Positions 36,765 to 45,031 of a stretch of DNA of 64,000 bases are shown one piece after another. The DNA is from Shouchella clausii (GTDB lineage Bacteria; Bacillota; Bacilli; Bacillales; Bacillaceae_D). Made by a program: the position numbers and the translations under genes. Position 1 is the stretch's first letter. Each line of letters begins with the position of its first letter. Under the pieces are notes generated by a model. That model was not told where the DNA came from. It saw only the letters and a program-made list of their open reading frames with translations, and did not search any database. Where the stretch lies: NCBI RefSeq assembly GCF_002250115.1, contig NZ_CP019985.1, positions 310,001 to 374,000 on the forward strand. The letters are read 5' to 3'.

Positions 36765-36998
36765 TCATAGGATAAAAGATTCTACTGTTAGAGTAGCACA
36801 CTTGCCGATACCTTTGAACCTCTCATGACTAAAGTCACAAGATTGTTTGCAAACAGAACATCTTTGATGTGTCGTTGCATCCTCAAGCATCAGCGTTTTG
36901 CCCTTCTCCTTTCGAAGAAAACCGGGAATCTTACATCTTTTGTTTTTTCCTGCTGAGGAATGATCACTAGGAGACCATACTATCTCTTCTTTCGTGTG
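36765..36998 (-). pseudogene. Cysteine-rich coding remnant, family unknown
   Basis: A 77-codon open stretch without a start near its beginning. It contains KRCKIPGFLRKEKGK, then an ATG (MLEDATTHQRCSVCKQSCD), giving a C-x2-C-x3-C cluster, and a stop at 36765-36767 close to the pbpC start. The composition looks like protein rather than chance. It borders the IS200 copy on its left and may be the end of a disrupted gene. Nothing else is seen in 36712-37020. Confidence 0.25.
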
Positions 36999-37020
36999 TT
37001 AAACCCATTATAAGTAATCA

Positions 37021-37753
37021 AAACCACCCGTGACAACGGGTGGTTTGTTCTACGGCTGAAAGCCTTTGTTACTGACCAAACCCTAAAGGGCTACTGAACG
37101 GTTCGCCAATTGTACTACTTTCACTGGCCAGACCTTAAAGGCCTCCTAGCGCATTCTTTTCTTTTTACGCTTTACCTCTTCACCTGTAAATGGATCTACA
37201 TACTCCAACAAACTTAATTGTTCTGCGACTATATCATCTTGTATTTGGTTTTTTATATATTCTTCAATTACTTTCTTATTTCTTCCCACTGTATCTACAT
37301 AAAAACCTGTGCACCAAAATTTTCGATTTCCGTATCGATATTTTAAATTTGCATGCCGATCGAATATCATCAAGCTACTTTTCCCTTTCAAATATCCCAC
37401 AAATGAAGACACACTGATTTTCGGCGGAATACTCACCAGCATATGTATGTGATCTTTACAAGCAGTTGCTTCAATAATTTCGACACCTTTTCTTTCACTC
37501 AACGTTCTTAATATTTCTCCAATGTCTTTTTTAAGTTTCCCATAGATTACCTGCCTTCTGTACTTTGGGGCAAATACTATATGATACTTACAATTCCACT
37601 TTGTATGTGCTAAACTGTTAGTGTCTTTAGACATTTAAAACTCCTCCGTTTGCTTCATATATTGGTTGGCGAACCAAATATATTTTAGCACCGCGGTGGA
37701 GTTTTTTTAATACCTCGCTGGAAGCTTTTTGGAACCCCGGGCCGAGCCCGGGG
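37021..37753 (-). mobile_element. IS200/IS605-type element with intact tnpA
   Basis: The tnpA gene lies between GC-rich hairpins: AAACCACCCGT/ACGGGTGGTTT at 37021-37046 and CCCCGGGC/GCCCGGGG at 37735-37753, with a CACCGCGGTG palindrome at 37689-37698. There are no inverted terminal repeats, as usual for this family. The exact ends are uncertain; the outer hairpins could be host terminators next to which it inserted. Confidence 0.55.
37146..37634 (-). CDS. tnpA: IS200/IS605 family Y1 transposase TnpA
   Basis: A 162-residue single-domain Y1-HUH transposase: HIVFAPKYRRQVIYGKL near the start, HUH metal-binding motif DHIHMLV at about 61-67, FWCTGFYVDTVG, and the catalytic Tyr in EEYIKNQ. It moves single-stranded DNA by peel-and-paste at hairpin ends. 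A Lys/Arg-rich tail (VKRKKKRMR) ends the protein. Full length, so probably active. AGGAG lies upstream of the ATG. There is no tnpB partner. Confidence 0.92.
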   Translation of the reverse strand: MSKDTNSLAHTKWNCKYHIVFAPKYRRQVIYGKLKKDIGEILRTLSERKGVEIIEATACKDHIHMLVSIPPKISVSSFVGYLKGKSSLMIFDRHANLKYRYGNRKFWCTGFYVDTVGRNKKVIEEYIKNQIQDDIVAEQLSLLEYVDPFTGEEVKRKKKRMR

Positions 37754-37775
37754 TTTTCTTTTCACAACTAAAAAA

Positions 37776-37805
37776 AGCGTACGAAAGCCTCTGCTTTCGT
37801 ACGCT
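37776..37805. terminator. Bidirectional terminator
   Basis: AGCGTACGAAAGC and GCTTTCGTACGCT form a perfect 13-bp stem around CTCT, with an A run on the left that becomes a T run on the minus strand. Terminates the nitroreductase gene. Confidence 0.8.
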
Positions 37806-37812
37806 CTTGTCA

Positions 37813-38385
37813 TTAAGAACGGATAATATTGATTTTATCAGCAATCGGCGTCCGTTCTTTTGCTTCAGGAATAAAATCGCCATAACCAATCATTAACGTT
37901 GCGACAATTTTTTCTCCAGGCTGAACACCAATGGCTTCACGGAAGACAGGATTGTAAATCCAATCATTGGTACGCCAAATCATGCCAATACCTCTGGCCC
38001 AGGCAGCAAGCTGGATGTTTTGAATCATGGCACAAACCGCTCCATAATCTTCATCCCATGTTTTTTGACGAGGGTCCTCAGGCATGACAACAACAAGGTG
38101 GAGGGGAATTTCCCTAAAATAAGCTGCCTTTTTTTGCGCTTTTTCGGGGATCTTCCCATCGCTCCCTGCTTGTGTTTTCAAAAAGGCGTCTACAAACTGG
38201 TTTTTCCCTTCTTCAGCGTATAGAAGAAAACGCCAAGGTTCCGTTAATTTATGGTTCGGCGCCCACTTTGCCACTTCTAATATCTCGACTATTTCTTCAA
38301 TGGACACAGGATCAGGTTTAAATTTTTTAATTGAGCGCCTTCCCTTTATAAGCTCGTCAATTGCTTTTACTTGGTTCAATTCCAT
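37813..38385 (-). CDS. yfhC: Nitroreductase family protein, YfhC-like
   Basis: About 190 residues with the FMN-dependent nitroreductase fold: RRSIKKFKPDPVSIEEI near the start (phosphate-binding Arg), LEVAKWAPNHKLTEPWRF, and GYGDFIPEAKERTP at the end. Closest in memory to B. subtilis YfhC, a putative NAD(P)H oxidoreductase of unknown substrate. AAGGA lies 10 nt before ATG 38385 and 4 nt before GTG 38391; either may be used. Confidence 0.75.
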   Translation of the reverse strand: MELNQVKAIDELIKGRRSIKKFKPDPVSIEEIVEILEVAKWAPNHKLTEPWRFLLYAEEGKNQFVDAFLKTQAGSDGKIPEKAQKKAAYFREIPLHLVVVMPEDPRQKTWDEDYGAVCAMIQNIQLAAWARGIGMIWRTNDWIYNPVFREAIGVQPGEKIVATLMIGYGDFIPEAKERTPIADKINIIRS

Positions 38386-38470
38386 TTTCACTCATTCCTT
38401 CGTTCTCCATTCTTATCCCTTAGTCTAACGAAAGGATTAGGCAAACGCAAGGAATGATTCTCATTTTCAT

Positions 38471-39241
38471 TTAGACCGTAATAACAATCGCATCATATCC
38501 ACGGCTCTTTAGTTCAGCAACAAGCGCTTCTGCATTGGCTTTAACTGAAAAAGCGCCAACCTGGACACGATAAAGGGAACCGCTTTGGATAATTAAGGCT
38601 TCATAGCCGTCCGCTTGAAGTCGTGCTTGAAGAGCTTCTGCATTTGCGCGTTGGGAAAAAGCACCTGCTTGCACACGGTAAATCGTGCCGTTACCACCGG
38701 AATTACGCTGCAAATTGAACGCTTGCGCCAACCCATTGACATGACCACGAGCGACACGAGTCAAAAAAGCCGGATCCCGAAGCTTGGCCGCATCATTGGC
38801 ATGATCAATAAACAGGTTTTCTGTTAAAATCGCTGGCATGGTTGACGTACGCAACACTGCAAAATTAGCGGTTTTCTTTCCTCGGTCCCTTTCTCCAAGT
38901 TGTTGCATAATCGCTGGATGGATAATATTTTGTGCCCGAACAGAACCGCTTGTCTGCGATGTATGAATAAATGACTCAAATCCGGTTCCACCCCCTGCGT
39001 TAATATGCACAGATAGAAAATAATCAGCACCCCAGTTATTTGCCATATTCGTCCGTTCTGATAAAGAGACGGCTGTATCGCCTGTTCGGCTCATCCGAAC
39101 TTCTGCGTTTTCATATTCAGACACTAACATATCGCGAATTTGCGTCGCAATTGACAGTGTTAAGTTCTTCTCTTGCATGCCATTTCCTACTGCACCTGGA
39201 TCGTTACCACCATGTCCTGGATCAATAAAAATTTTAACCAT
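38471..39241 (-). CDS. N-acetylmuramoyl-L-alanine amidase with two SPOR domains (CwlC-like)
   Basis: A 256-residue cell-wall hydrolase. Amidase_3 domain (residues 3 to about 175) with zinc ligand His10 in IDPGHGG, His in FLSVHINA and catalytic Glu in AILTENLF, then two SPOR repeats (YRVQAGAFSQRANAEAL and YRVQVGAFSVKANAEAL) that bind denuded glycan strands. ATG 39241 is chosen because AAGGAGG lies 8 nt upstream; the frame reaching 39361 adds 40 unconserved residues. It cuts the amide bond between MurNAc and L-Ala. Length and layout equal B. subtilis CwlC, but its place behind a holin makes it the lysis enzyme of this phage module. Confidence 0.88.
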   Translation of the reverse strand: MVKIFIDPGHGGNDPGAVGNGMQEKNLTLSIATQIRDMLVSEYENAEVRMSRTGDTAVSLSERTNMANNWGADYFLSVHINAGGGTGFESFIHTSQTSGSVRAQNIIHPAIMQQLGERDRGKKTANFAVLRTSTMPAILTENLFIDHANDAAKLRDPAFLTRVARGHVNGLAQAFNLQRNSGGNGTIYRVQAGAFSQRANAEALQARLQADGYEALIIQSGSLYRVQVGAFSVKANAEALVAELKSRGYDAIVITV

Positions 39242-39530
39242 AAACAATTCCTCCTTAATAATAATAGGTGCTTGTCCTAAGCGTCTAAGACTGAAGGCAG
39301 CGCCAACAGCCTTTTGCAATGTTGATAAGGACGGGACTCCTCCCATCCTGTAAGGGTCCATTTCAATACCTAACCAGTAACAGTCAACCCTTACAATCTA
39401 CTTGTATGAAGCAAAGGGTCTTGCCGACATGGACAAACGTTAGAAACGAATTGAATTAGGTGAAAAATCCCGCGGATAGCTAGGATTTCCCCTCTTCTCA
39501 TTTCCATTACACACTAAATTTGGAATTTCT

Positions 39531-39941
39531 CTATAGATCCTTTTCGTTTTTCTTATTTGGCTTGTCTTCACCTGAGTCCCTATCTTCATCGCTTTTCGCA
39601 AAACCTAACAATTTTTCCCGAATTACAGGCGGGATTTTCACTCCACTGGCCGCTAAATTTTCTACAACGCTCAAGCACTCATTCGCGATATAAAAAAGCA
39701 CAGTTGCCGACGCAACCATGCCTTTCAAATCTAATACGATATCAATCATATTGGCAACAACAATGACAACGAAAATCCCAATTTTCTGAGCAAAGCCATA
39801 CAAAGAAACCCGGCTGCGGACGCTTTTGTTTTTGATTGCTTTTGCAATACCGGTGACAATGTCGAGAACCATCAACAATATGAGCAAGTCTAGAAATTTG
39901 ACATTGCCGAAAAGGTAAAGGCGAGCGACATCTAAGGACAA
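39531..39941 (-). CDS. Phage holin (BlyA/UtxA/Holin_4 type)
   Basis: About 136 residues with three hydrophobic segments (LDLLILLMVLDIVTGIAKA, KIGIFVVIVVANMIDIVL, VASATVLFYIANECLSVV) and a charged C-terminal tail, the layout of the Cp-1/BlyA holin family that opens the membrane for the amidase. The TTG at 39941 has no RBS at proper distance. The best Shine-Dalgarno (AAAGGGGGG) would serve an ATA codon at 39957-39959, giving six more residues (GTFADL). Start therefore uncertain. Upstream of the amidase in the lysis cassette. Confidence 0.8.
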   Translation of the reverse strand: MSLDVARLYLFGNVKFLDLLILLMVLDIVTGIAKAIKNKSVRSRVSLYGFAQKIGIFVVIVVANMIDIVLDLKGMVASATVLFYIANECLSVVENLAASGVKIPPVIREKLLGFAKSDEDRDSGEDKPNKKNEKDL

Positions 39942-40056
39942 GTCAGCGAATGTGCCTATATAGCATCCCCCCTTTCGATGGCAGGCTGTTTGTTCTCGAG
40001 CTGTTCTAGTTTCCTATTAGTAATCCGTTAACCAAACACTTTTTTTATGGAGTATC

Positions 40057-40287
40057 TCACTCAGAATGGCTTTCTTGTGTTTCCTTCTGCTCCATGTCTT
40101 CCTTTTCTTTTTGCAGTAAAGCGTAAGCGTTTTTAAAGGTTTGTAATTGCGCATCCATTTCTGATAACTCTAACTCCCGCTGTCCTAGCCTTTCCGCTAA
40201 ATACTCAACACGGGCATTCGCTTTTTGTACTTCATACTCAAGTGATTGGATGTATTGTTGTTGTTCAGAGGATAACTCTTGACTCAC
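40057..40287 (-). CDS. Small coiled-coil phage protein
   Basis: A 76-residue, highly charged protein predicted to be one long coiled coil (QQYIQSLEYEVQKANARV through QLQTFKNAYALLQKEKE). GTG 40287 has AAAGGAGG 8 nt upstream. It lies between the tail/spike gene (1 bp gap) and the holin, where many siphophages carry small XkdX- or XhlA-like proteins, but there is no membrane helix, so it is not XhlA. Function unknown. Confidence 0.65.
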   Translation of the reverse strand: MSQELSSEQQQYIQSLEYEVQKANARVEYLAERLGQRELELSEMDAQLQTFKNAYALLQKEKEDMEQKETQESHSE

Positions 40288-40288
40288 A

Positions 40289-43200
40289 TCAGCGACCTCC
40301 TTTCAGAGCATTGACTTGCTTTTGAATCTCTTTAATCGCGTTTGCCTGTTGTTTCATTATCCGGTCTTGCACTTTCACTTTAGCTAGAATTCCAGCGATA
40401 AAGTCATCCATAGACAATGCCGGACCTTCATCAGACGGCGTGCGAAACTCTTCCGGTAAATCCTCTGAAATAGGGCCATAATTCGGTCGAACAAAAGCAC
40501 CGTTTCTATCGGGTGTTTTGTAGTGGTAGGACATTAATTCAACTTGGTCTATTAAACTGGCGAAGTAATCCAGGTCAAGGGGTTCGATGTTTTCCTTTAC
40601 GTTACGTGATGAAATTTTGTGCATCGTAAAGTAATGCATGTTATTAGTCCAAACTTCCCATAACCGGAAATTACTCATCCCTACAAGACCCCACCCAGAG
40701 GTATCAGGCCTAAAAGTCGGATGAAGTCCCGATTTACTTGACGTATTTCCCCTTCCCATGACCCAATACCTGCTGCCGCTGCTGCCACGCATTGGATCAA
40801 AACGAAATTCCCCGGACCGTGAGATAATCCGGTTGACTGAATCAATAAATGTAGAGCTTGCACTGTAAATAGTAAACGTATCATTTGTGTTTGCACCAAT
40901 GTAACCCATATTTTTGCCGCCAGGATCGAAAAACCTTACAAGGGCCGGATCGCTTCCCTGACCATTAAAATTTCGTATGCCGATTAGAATTCGGTTCCGG
41001 GCATTGCTGTCAAACGCCTTAAATCCGTCCCCATCCATTTGCACAGCCATACTGCCATTCATCGCCCTAACCATAATATTAGCTGCATCTAACGTGCCAC
41101 TTGTAATTTTAGCGGCACTAATGTCACTAATTTTAGCGTTGGTAATCGTGGCATTTGCAATTTTCGCGTTGTCAATTTGTCCATTGCCAATTTTTGCATT
41201 GGTGATCGCGCCATTCTCGATCTGTGCCGTGCCAATAATGGCGTTTTGCAACTTCGCCTTGCTGATCGATGCATTAGCGATCGCAGCAGTCCCGACTGCA
41301 GCCTCTCCAATATGAGCCGTCTTAATTACGCCATTGTCAATCAGCGTTTGCCCTGTGATGCGTGTTTTCGCGCCATCAATGCGGACACCCTCGCTAGATA
41401 AGTTAATAGCAGCAATGACGCCGTTTTTCTCGACACGCGCATTGATTTGATCAGCTTGTACACTTAGCTTAGACTCTGCTTGTGACATGCGGTTTCCTAG
41501 TGCAGATGTGTCAGACGCTACTAGACTGATCTCGCGTGCATTTTGGTCGATTGATGTTTGAAGGCTAGATACCTCAGTTATATCAACAACCTCAAAGTCA
41601 TCTACCCTCACCCAACCAACAGTGTGGTTAGTGACCATAGACACAGACAAAGCCTTGACGTTCTCTGGACATTTCCAAGTACCTTTTATTTGTGTCCATT
41701 CCGTTTTTGCGCCAGACCAACCCCAGTCTTTCACCAATGCGCCTGTATCCGCGTTTCCAAATCGAAATTTTTGATTGTTCGACGTGCCGTTAGCATCAGC
41801 ACTCGTTTTATACCAATATGAAATTCGATAGGTACGACCAGGAACTACAGCCACCGGGTTAGTGATACTTTGACTTCTAGTTGCTGGAGAGGAAACGCCC
41901 TTAAATTCCAACGCTTTTTTGCCTGAATAAGCGTCGCCCACAATTACACCAGGCCCATGCCAGCCTAGCCCTCCGCCCTCAAAACTCCCATCTGGGATGA
42001 TATTGTCACCCGTTGTAGCAACGTGCGACAGCTCTGAAATTGTAGTGCTGAATTGGTCAGCTCTTAACTCTAGCTGGGACGTACGACTACTGACATTAGT
42101 AATAGCTCCGGCATTATTATCTACTCTTGTCTCCACGTTTGAGACATCGGCCTTTAGCCCGTTAATTGTTGTTTCAAAATTAGACTGTTTTTCTGACACT
42201 CCTTCAACCGTCTTGCTCAGTTCGCCAAAATCAGTCCTTAACCCGCTAGCGGTTAACTCTAATTCGCCAATTTGGCTAGAGAGTTGCCCTGTCGTGTCTT
42301 CAAACTCGTCTTTTGTAATTCGTGCAGAAATGGCTTCTGCATTGGCTCGTATGTCTGCTTCTTGAGCACTCAGCTTTCCGTCCATATTCGTTAAGCGGCT
42401 AGCTGTGGCCGATAGTTCGCCTTCGATGACGTCTACGTTAGTGGCGATGTTAGATACAGTCCCGTTAATATCGCCAACCTCACGGGTTAAATTATCGGCA
42501 ATGCTGTCTAACTCAGCTAGTTTGCCATCTGTAAATTGGAACTTGCCGTCCACATATTCTAACCCGGCTTTTTCAGCCAATTCGCTGTTTATTTGCTCGG
42601 TAACGGCCTTGATTTCCTCATCGGTGTACTGCTTGGCATCTTGCTTTAATTGTTCGCGGACCGACTCTTCCAGTTGATCCAATTGAATCGACCCATCGGC
42701 AATAATTTGCGCTTCCTTACTTAGTTCGCGAAGTTTGACAGCCAAGTCCTCGCCAAAGAAAATGTCCTCTGATACAATTCGTGCTGTTGTAGCGCTCACT
42801 TCTTCCGACAAAGGCGAGTAACGCTCGTAATAGTTAAAAGCACGGACACGGAAATAATACTGTTTGTTCGGTTCGCCATGAAAGCTATAAGTATTGCCAA
42901 CCCCTCGGTAAACGAGTGTTTCTGGGCTTCCTGCAAACCCTTGTACTTCGCTTGCATAGACTTCATAACCTGCAATATACGTGTCTAAATGGCTAAAATC
43001 CCATTCCACCATGACGGCAGCATATAAACCGGTAGCTGTCACATTTGCAGGTACTTCAGGGACAATGTCTGGATACGAATTAGGTTGTATAGGCCTCCCT
43101 GCCCGATCCCATACATGGGAATTCTCTTTTACTTTTGCCATCACCCTTTCTACTTCTTGATTTGGGCTTGAAAATAGCGGCAGAAACTCCCCTAATACGA

Positions 43201-44278
43201 CTTCATCATTGCTAGGATCAAGCAAGTCGCGTTTTAGCTCAATTACTCTCGTCTTTTCTTGAATGATCGGATAAATGTCTTCATCAAGGACAGCGGCCGT
43301 GTCTCCTAATTGAATACGTTCATGTTCAAAATTGGAGAGTCTGAATAAATCGACAACCTTTCCAGAATAATGGACAAGTGGCGTACATACCGTTTGCAAA
43401 TAGTCATAGGTTTGTTCTAATAAACGGACAGGGTTGTCTTCATCTGATTCTTCCAAAATGCCAAATCGATGCCTTTTTCCTTCATAATCCCCTCGTCCCC
43501 ATAAAGCTCTTGCCTGCTCATCGCCAAGATAGTCTTGCCCTTTTGGTTTATCAATAGGGTCGCCTTTCGCTTTGCTCCATTCGATATCTTTAAACGTAAT
43601 CGGTTTGCCTTGGTCCCCGTTTTCATCTTCCGTCGGTTTCCCGTAAGCTCTGATCGCCGTTTTGACACTGCTCATATCAATGGTGCGTTCAATTTCAGTC
43701 AAGTCTTTTCTATATTCAAACCGTTTGCCTGTATCTGCCCCTCGGCGTGAAAGAATATCAATATACCGACCGGTAATTTTGCTTCCGTCAATGGTCACTC
43801 GGCATCTTAGTTCGCCTTTAAATGTATTTAGCAACTCGGCTACACAATATTTGGCGTTAGTTTGGCTAAATTCTACAGGAGCCTCCCCTAACTCGGCAAC
43901 GACGCCTGGCTGCCAACGTGTCCGCGCAAGAATACTAGAAAGGGCTTGCCTTGCGTTTGTCCGATGAAACTGAATATGTTCTATAGGTTCATCAAGCAGT
44001 TCATTGACTGCATGTTCACATATAACTGTTTTATAGGCAGCATCGCCATGGCGGTCTTCTACAACCACAATTTCAAAAAGTTGAAAATCGCCATCGACAT
44101 CATAAAAAGCGACTTGTTGTCCTTCGACGATTTCAAGTGCATGGTCACAATCGGCAAGGATTGTAAATTCAAAGGAATGTGCATTGTTCAGTTGTTCTGT
44201 ATGCACCGCTTCGATTAGATGCCGTTCATCGAGAACAGCTCTGCATGTTTCATGCTTGTCGAAAATAAATACGTTCAT
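40289..44278 (-). CDS. Phage tail endopeptidase/spike protein (Tal-type, very long)
   Basis: A 1329-residue baseplate/tail-tip protein. Residues 1 to about 370 are the prophage tail (Tal/Gp44-like) hub. A fibronectin type III module follows (about 405-500, PANVTATGLYAAVMVEW). A long coiled-coil region (about 525-760) is followed by a carbohydrate-binding-like beta domain (NIIPDGSFEGGGLGWHG, about 770-900) and a beta-helix stretch of short AxIxNAxI repeats (KIGNGQIDNAKIANATI, about 990-1050). The C-terminal segment SRNVKENIEPLDLDYF resembles a peptidase S74-type self-cleaving chaperone. It probably binds the host surface and helps penetrate the wall. ATG 44278 has GGGAGAGGGGG upstream. Confidence 0.85.
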   Translation of the reverse strand: MNVFIFDKHETCRAVLDERHLIEAVHTEQLNNAHSFEFTILADCDHALEIVEGQQVAFYDVDGDFQLFEIVVVEDRHGDAAYKTVICEHAVNELLDEPIEHIQFHRTNARQALSSILARTRWQPGVVAELGEAPVEFSQTNAKYCVAELLNTFKGELRCRVTIDGSKITGRYIDILSRRGADTGKRFEYRKDLTEIERTIDMSSVKTAIRAYGKPTEDENGDQGKPITFKDIEWSKAKGDPIDKPKGQDYLGDEQARALWGRGDYEGKRHRFGILEESDEDNPVRLLEQTYDYLQTVCTPLVHYSGKVVDLFRLSNFEHERIQLGDTAAVLDEDIYPIIQEKTRVIELKRDLLDPSNDEVVLGEFLPLFSSPNQEVERVMAKVKENSHVWDRAGRPIQPNSYPDIVPEVPANVTATGLYAAVMVEWDFSHLDTYIAGYEVYASEVQGFAGSPETLVYRGVGNTYSFHGEPNKQYYFRVRAFNYYERYSPLSEEVSATTARIVSEDIFFGEDLAVKLRELSKEAQIIADGSIQLDQLEESVREQLKQDAKQYTDEEIKAVTEQINSELAEKAGLEYVDGKFQFTDGKLAELDSIADNLTREVGDINGTVSNIATNVDVIEGELSATASRLTNMDGKLSAQEADIRANAEAISARITKDEFEDTTGQLSSQIGELELTASGLRTDFGELSKTVEGVSEKQSNFETTINGLKADVSNVETRVDNNAGAITNVSSRTSQLELRADQFSTTISELSHVATTGDNIIPDGSFEGGGLGWHGPGVIVGDAYSGKKALEFKGVSSPATRSQSITNPVAVVPGRTYRISYWYKTSADANGTSNNQKFRFGNADTGALVKDWGWSGAKTEWTQIKGTWKCPENVKALSVSMVTNHTVGWVRVDDFEVVDITEVSSLQTSIDQNAREISLVASDTSALGNRMSQAESKLSVQADQINARVEKNGVIAAINLSSEGVRIDGAKTRITGQTLIDNGVIKTAHIGEAAVGTAAIANASISKAKLQNAIIGTAQIENGAITNAKIGNGQIDNAKIANATITNAKISDISAAKITSGTLDAANIMVRAMNGSMAVQMDGDGFKAFDSNARNRILIGIRNFNGQGSDPALVRFFDPGGKNMGYIGANTNDTFTIYSASSTFIDSVNRIISRSGEFRFDPMRGSSGSRYWVMGRGNTSSKSGLHPTFRPDTSGWGLVGMSNFRLWEVWTNNMHYFTMHKISSRNVKENIEPLDLDYFASLIDQVELMSYHYKTPDRNGAFVRPNYGPISEDLPEEFRTPSDEGPALSMDDFIAGILAKVKVQDRIMKQQANAIKEIQKQVNALKGGR

Positions 44279-44295
44279 TCTATCCCCCTCTCCCT

Positions 44296-45015
44296 TTATA
44301 ACCATTTCTCCTTATATGCCATCTCTACTGTCGCGGTTTCCGGTCGAACGGCAATATGATTTTCGCCAGGATGTAAAAATAGATCTTTAAATCCTGAACG
44401 CAGATCAAGCAAAGGCATCGCCCATTCATCGTTATAACGAATTGCTGATTTTTCACTGTCAATTACAATCCGGTCGCCTGAATGGAATACTCGATTTAAC
44501 TTAAATCGTTTCCCGTCTTTTTCTATTTGCATGTTTTCTGTTTCTTCATGGAAAAGAATCGAGTAAACAGGCATCGCTGGTGCAGTAGCTGTATAGTCGA
44601 CAACTATGCTCTCCGTGAAATCAAGCTCTTTTTTTGCCCCTTCTGCGACAGGATCCGACACTTGAAAGACTAATTTTCCTGTTTTCAACAAGCCTTTGCC
44701 TGTGAAATCGGAAAAGTCGACTACAAATGCATGGTAGGCTTTATCTGGCTCATCAAAAAATACCAGTTTGCCTTCTTCTGCTGAAAGGTAATAAGCCATT
44801 TCTCGCATTGCTTTTCTTTGTTCTTCATAACTTGTCGAAATCATTAAAACATCAAGCTCGATCAAGTATTCGCCCCACCGTTTATTTGAAGCGTGGACGC
44901 CGTGGTGGACTTCCGTGTTCGTAAATTTTCGTGGTGGCAAAGAGGCGCGGTTGTCGTCGACCAGTTTGAGCCACTTTGAAAAATTCACGCCATTAAAAGA
45001 AAACCAAGCATTCAT
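44296..45015 (-). CDS. Distal tail protein (Dit)
   Basis: A 239-residue Sipho_tail-type protein (FSFNGVNFSKWLKLVDD, then LDVLMISTSYEEQRKAMREM), the hub joining the tail tube to the tail tip. ATG 45015 is chosen because AAAGGAGG lies 8 nt upstream; the frame to 45087 only overlaps the tape-measure gene. Ends 18 bp before the Tal gene starts. Order tape measure, Dit, Tal is standard for siphophages of Gram-positive hosts. Confidence 0.85.
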   Translation of the reverse strand: MNAWFSFNGVNFSKWLKLVDDNRASLPPRKFTNTEVHHGVHASNKRWGEYLIELDVLMISTSYEEQRKAMREMAYYLSAEEGKLVFFDEPDKAYHAFVVDFSDFTGKGLLKTGKLVFQVSDPVAEGAKKELDFTESIVVDYTATAPAMPVYSILFHEETENMQIEKDGKRFKLNRVFHSGDRIVIDSEKSAIRYNDEWAMPLLDLRSGFKDLFLHPGENHIAVRPETATVEMAYKEKWL

Positions 45016-45031
45016 TTTCTCGCCTCCTTTT

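Noticed and set aside
36712..36801. Longer N-terminus for pbpC
   Set aside because: It would bury the lipoprotein signal peptide; TTG 36711 gives the usual length.
39242..39361. N-terminal extension of the amidase
   Set aside because: The RBS at the ATG 39241 and the amidase domain starting two residues later make the short form the gene.
40977..42677. Long plus-strand frames opposite the tail spike gene
   Set aside because: They mirror its repeat regions and have no RBS.
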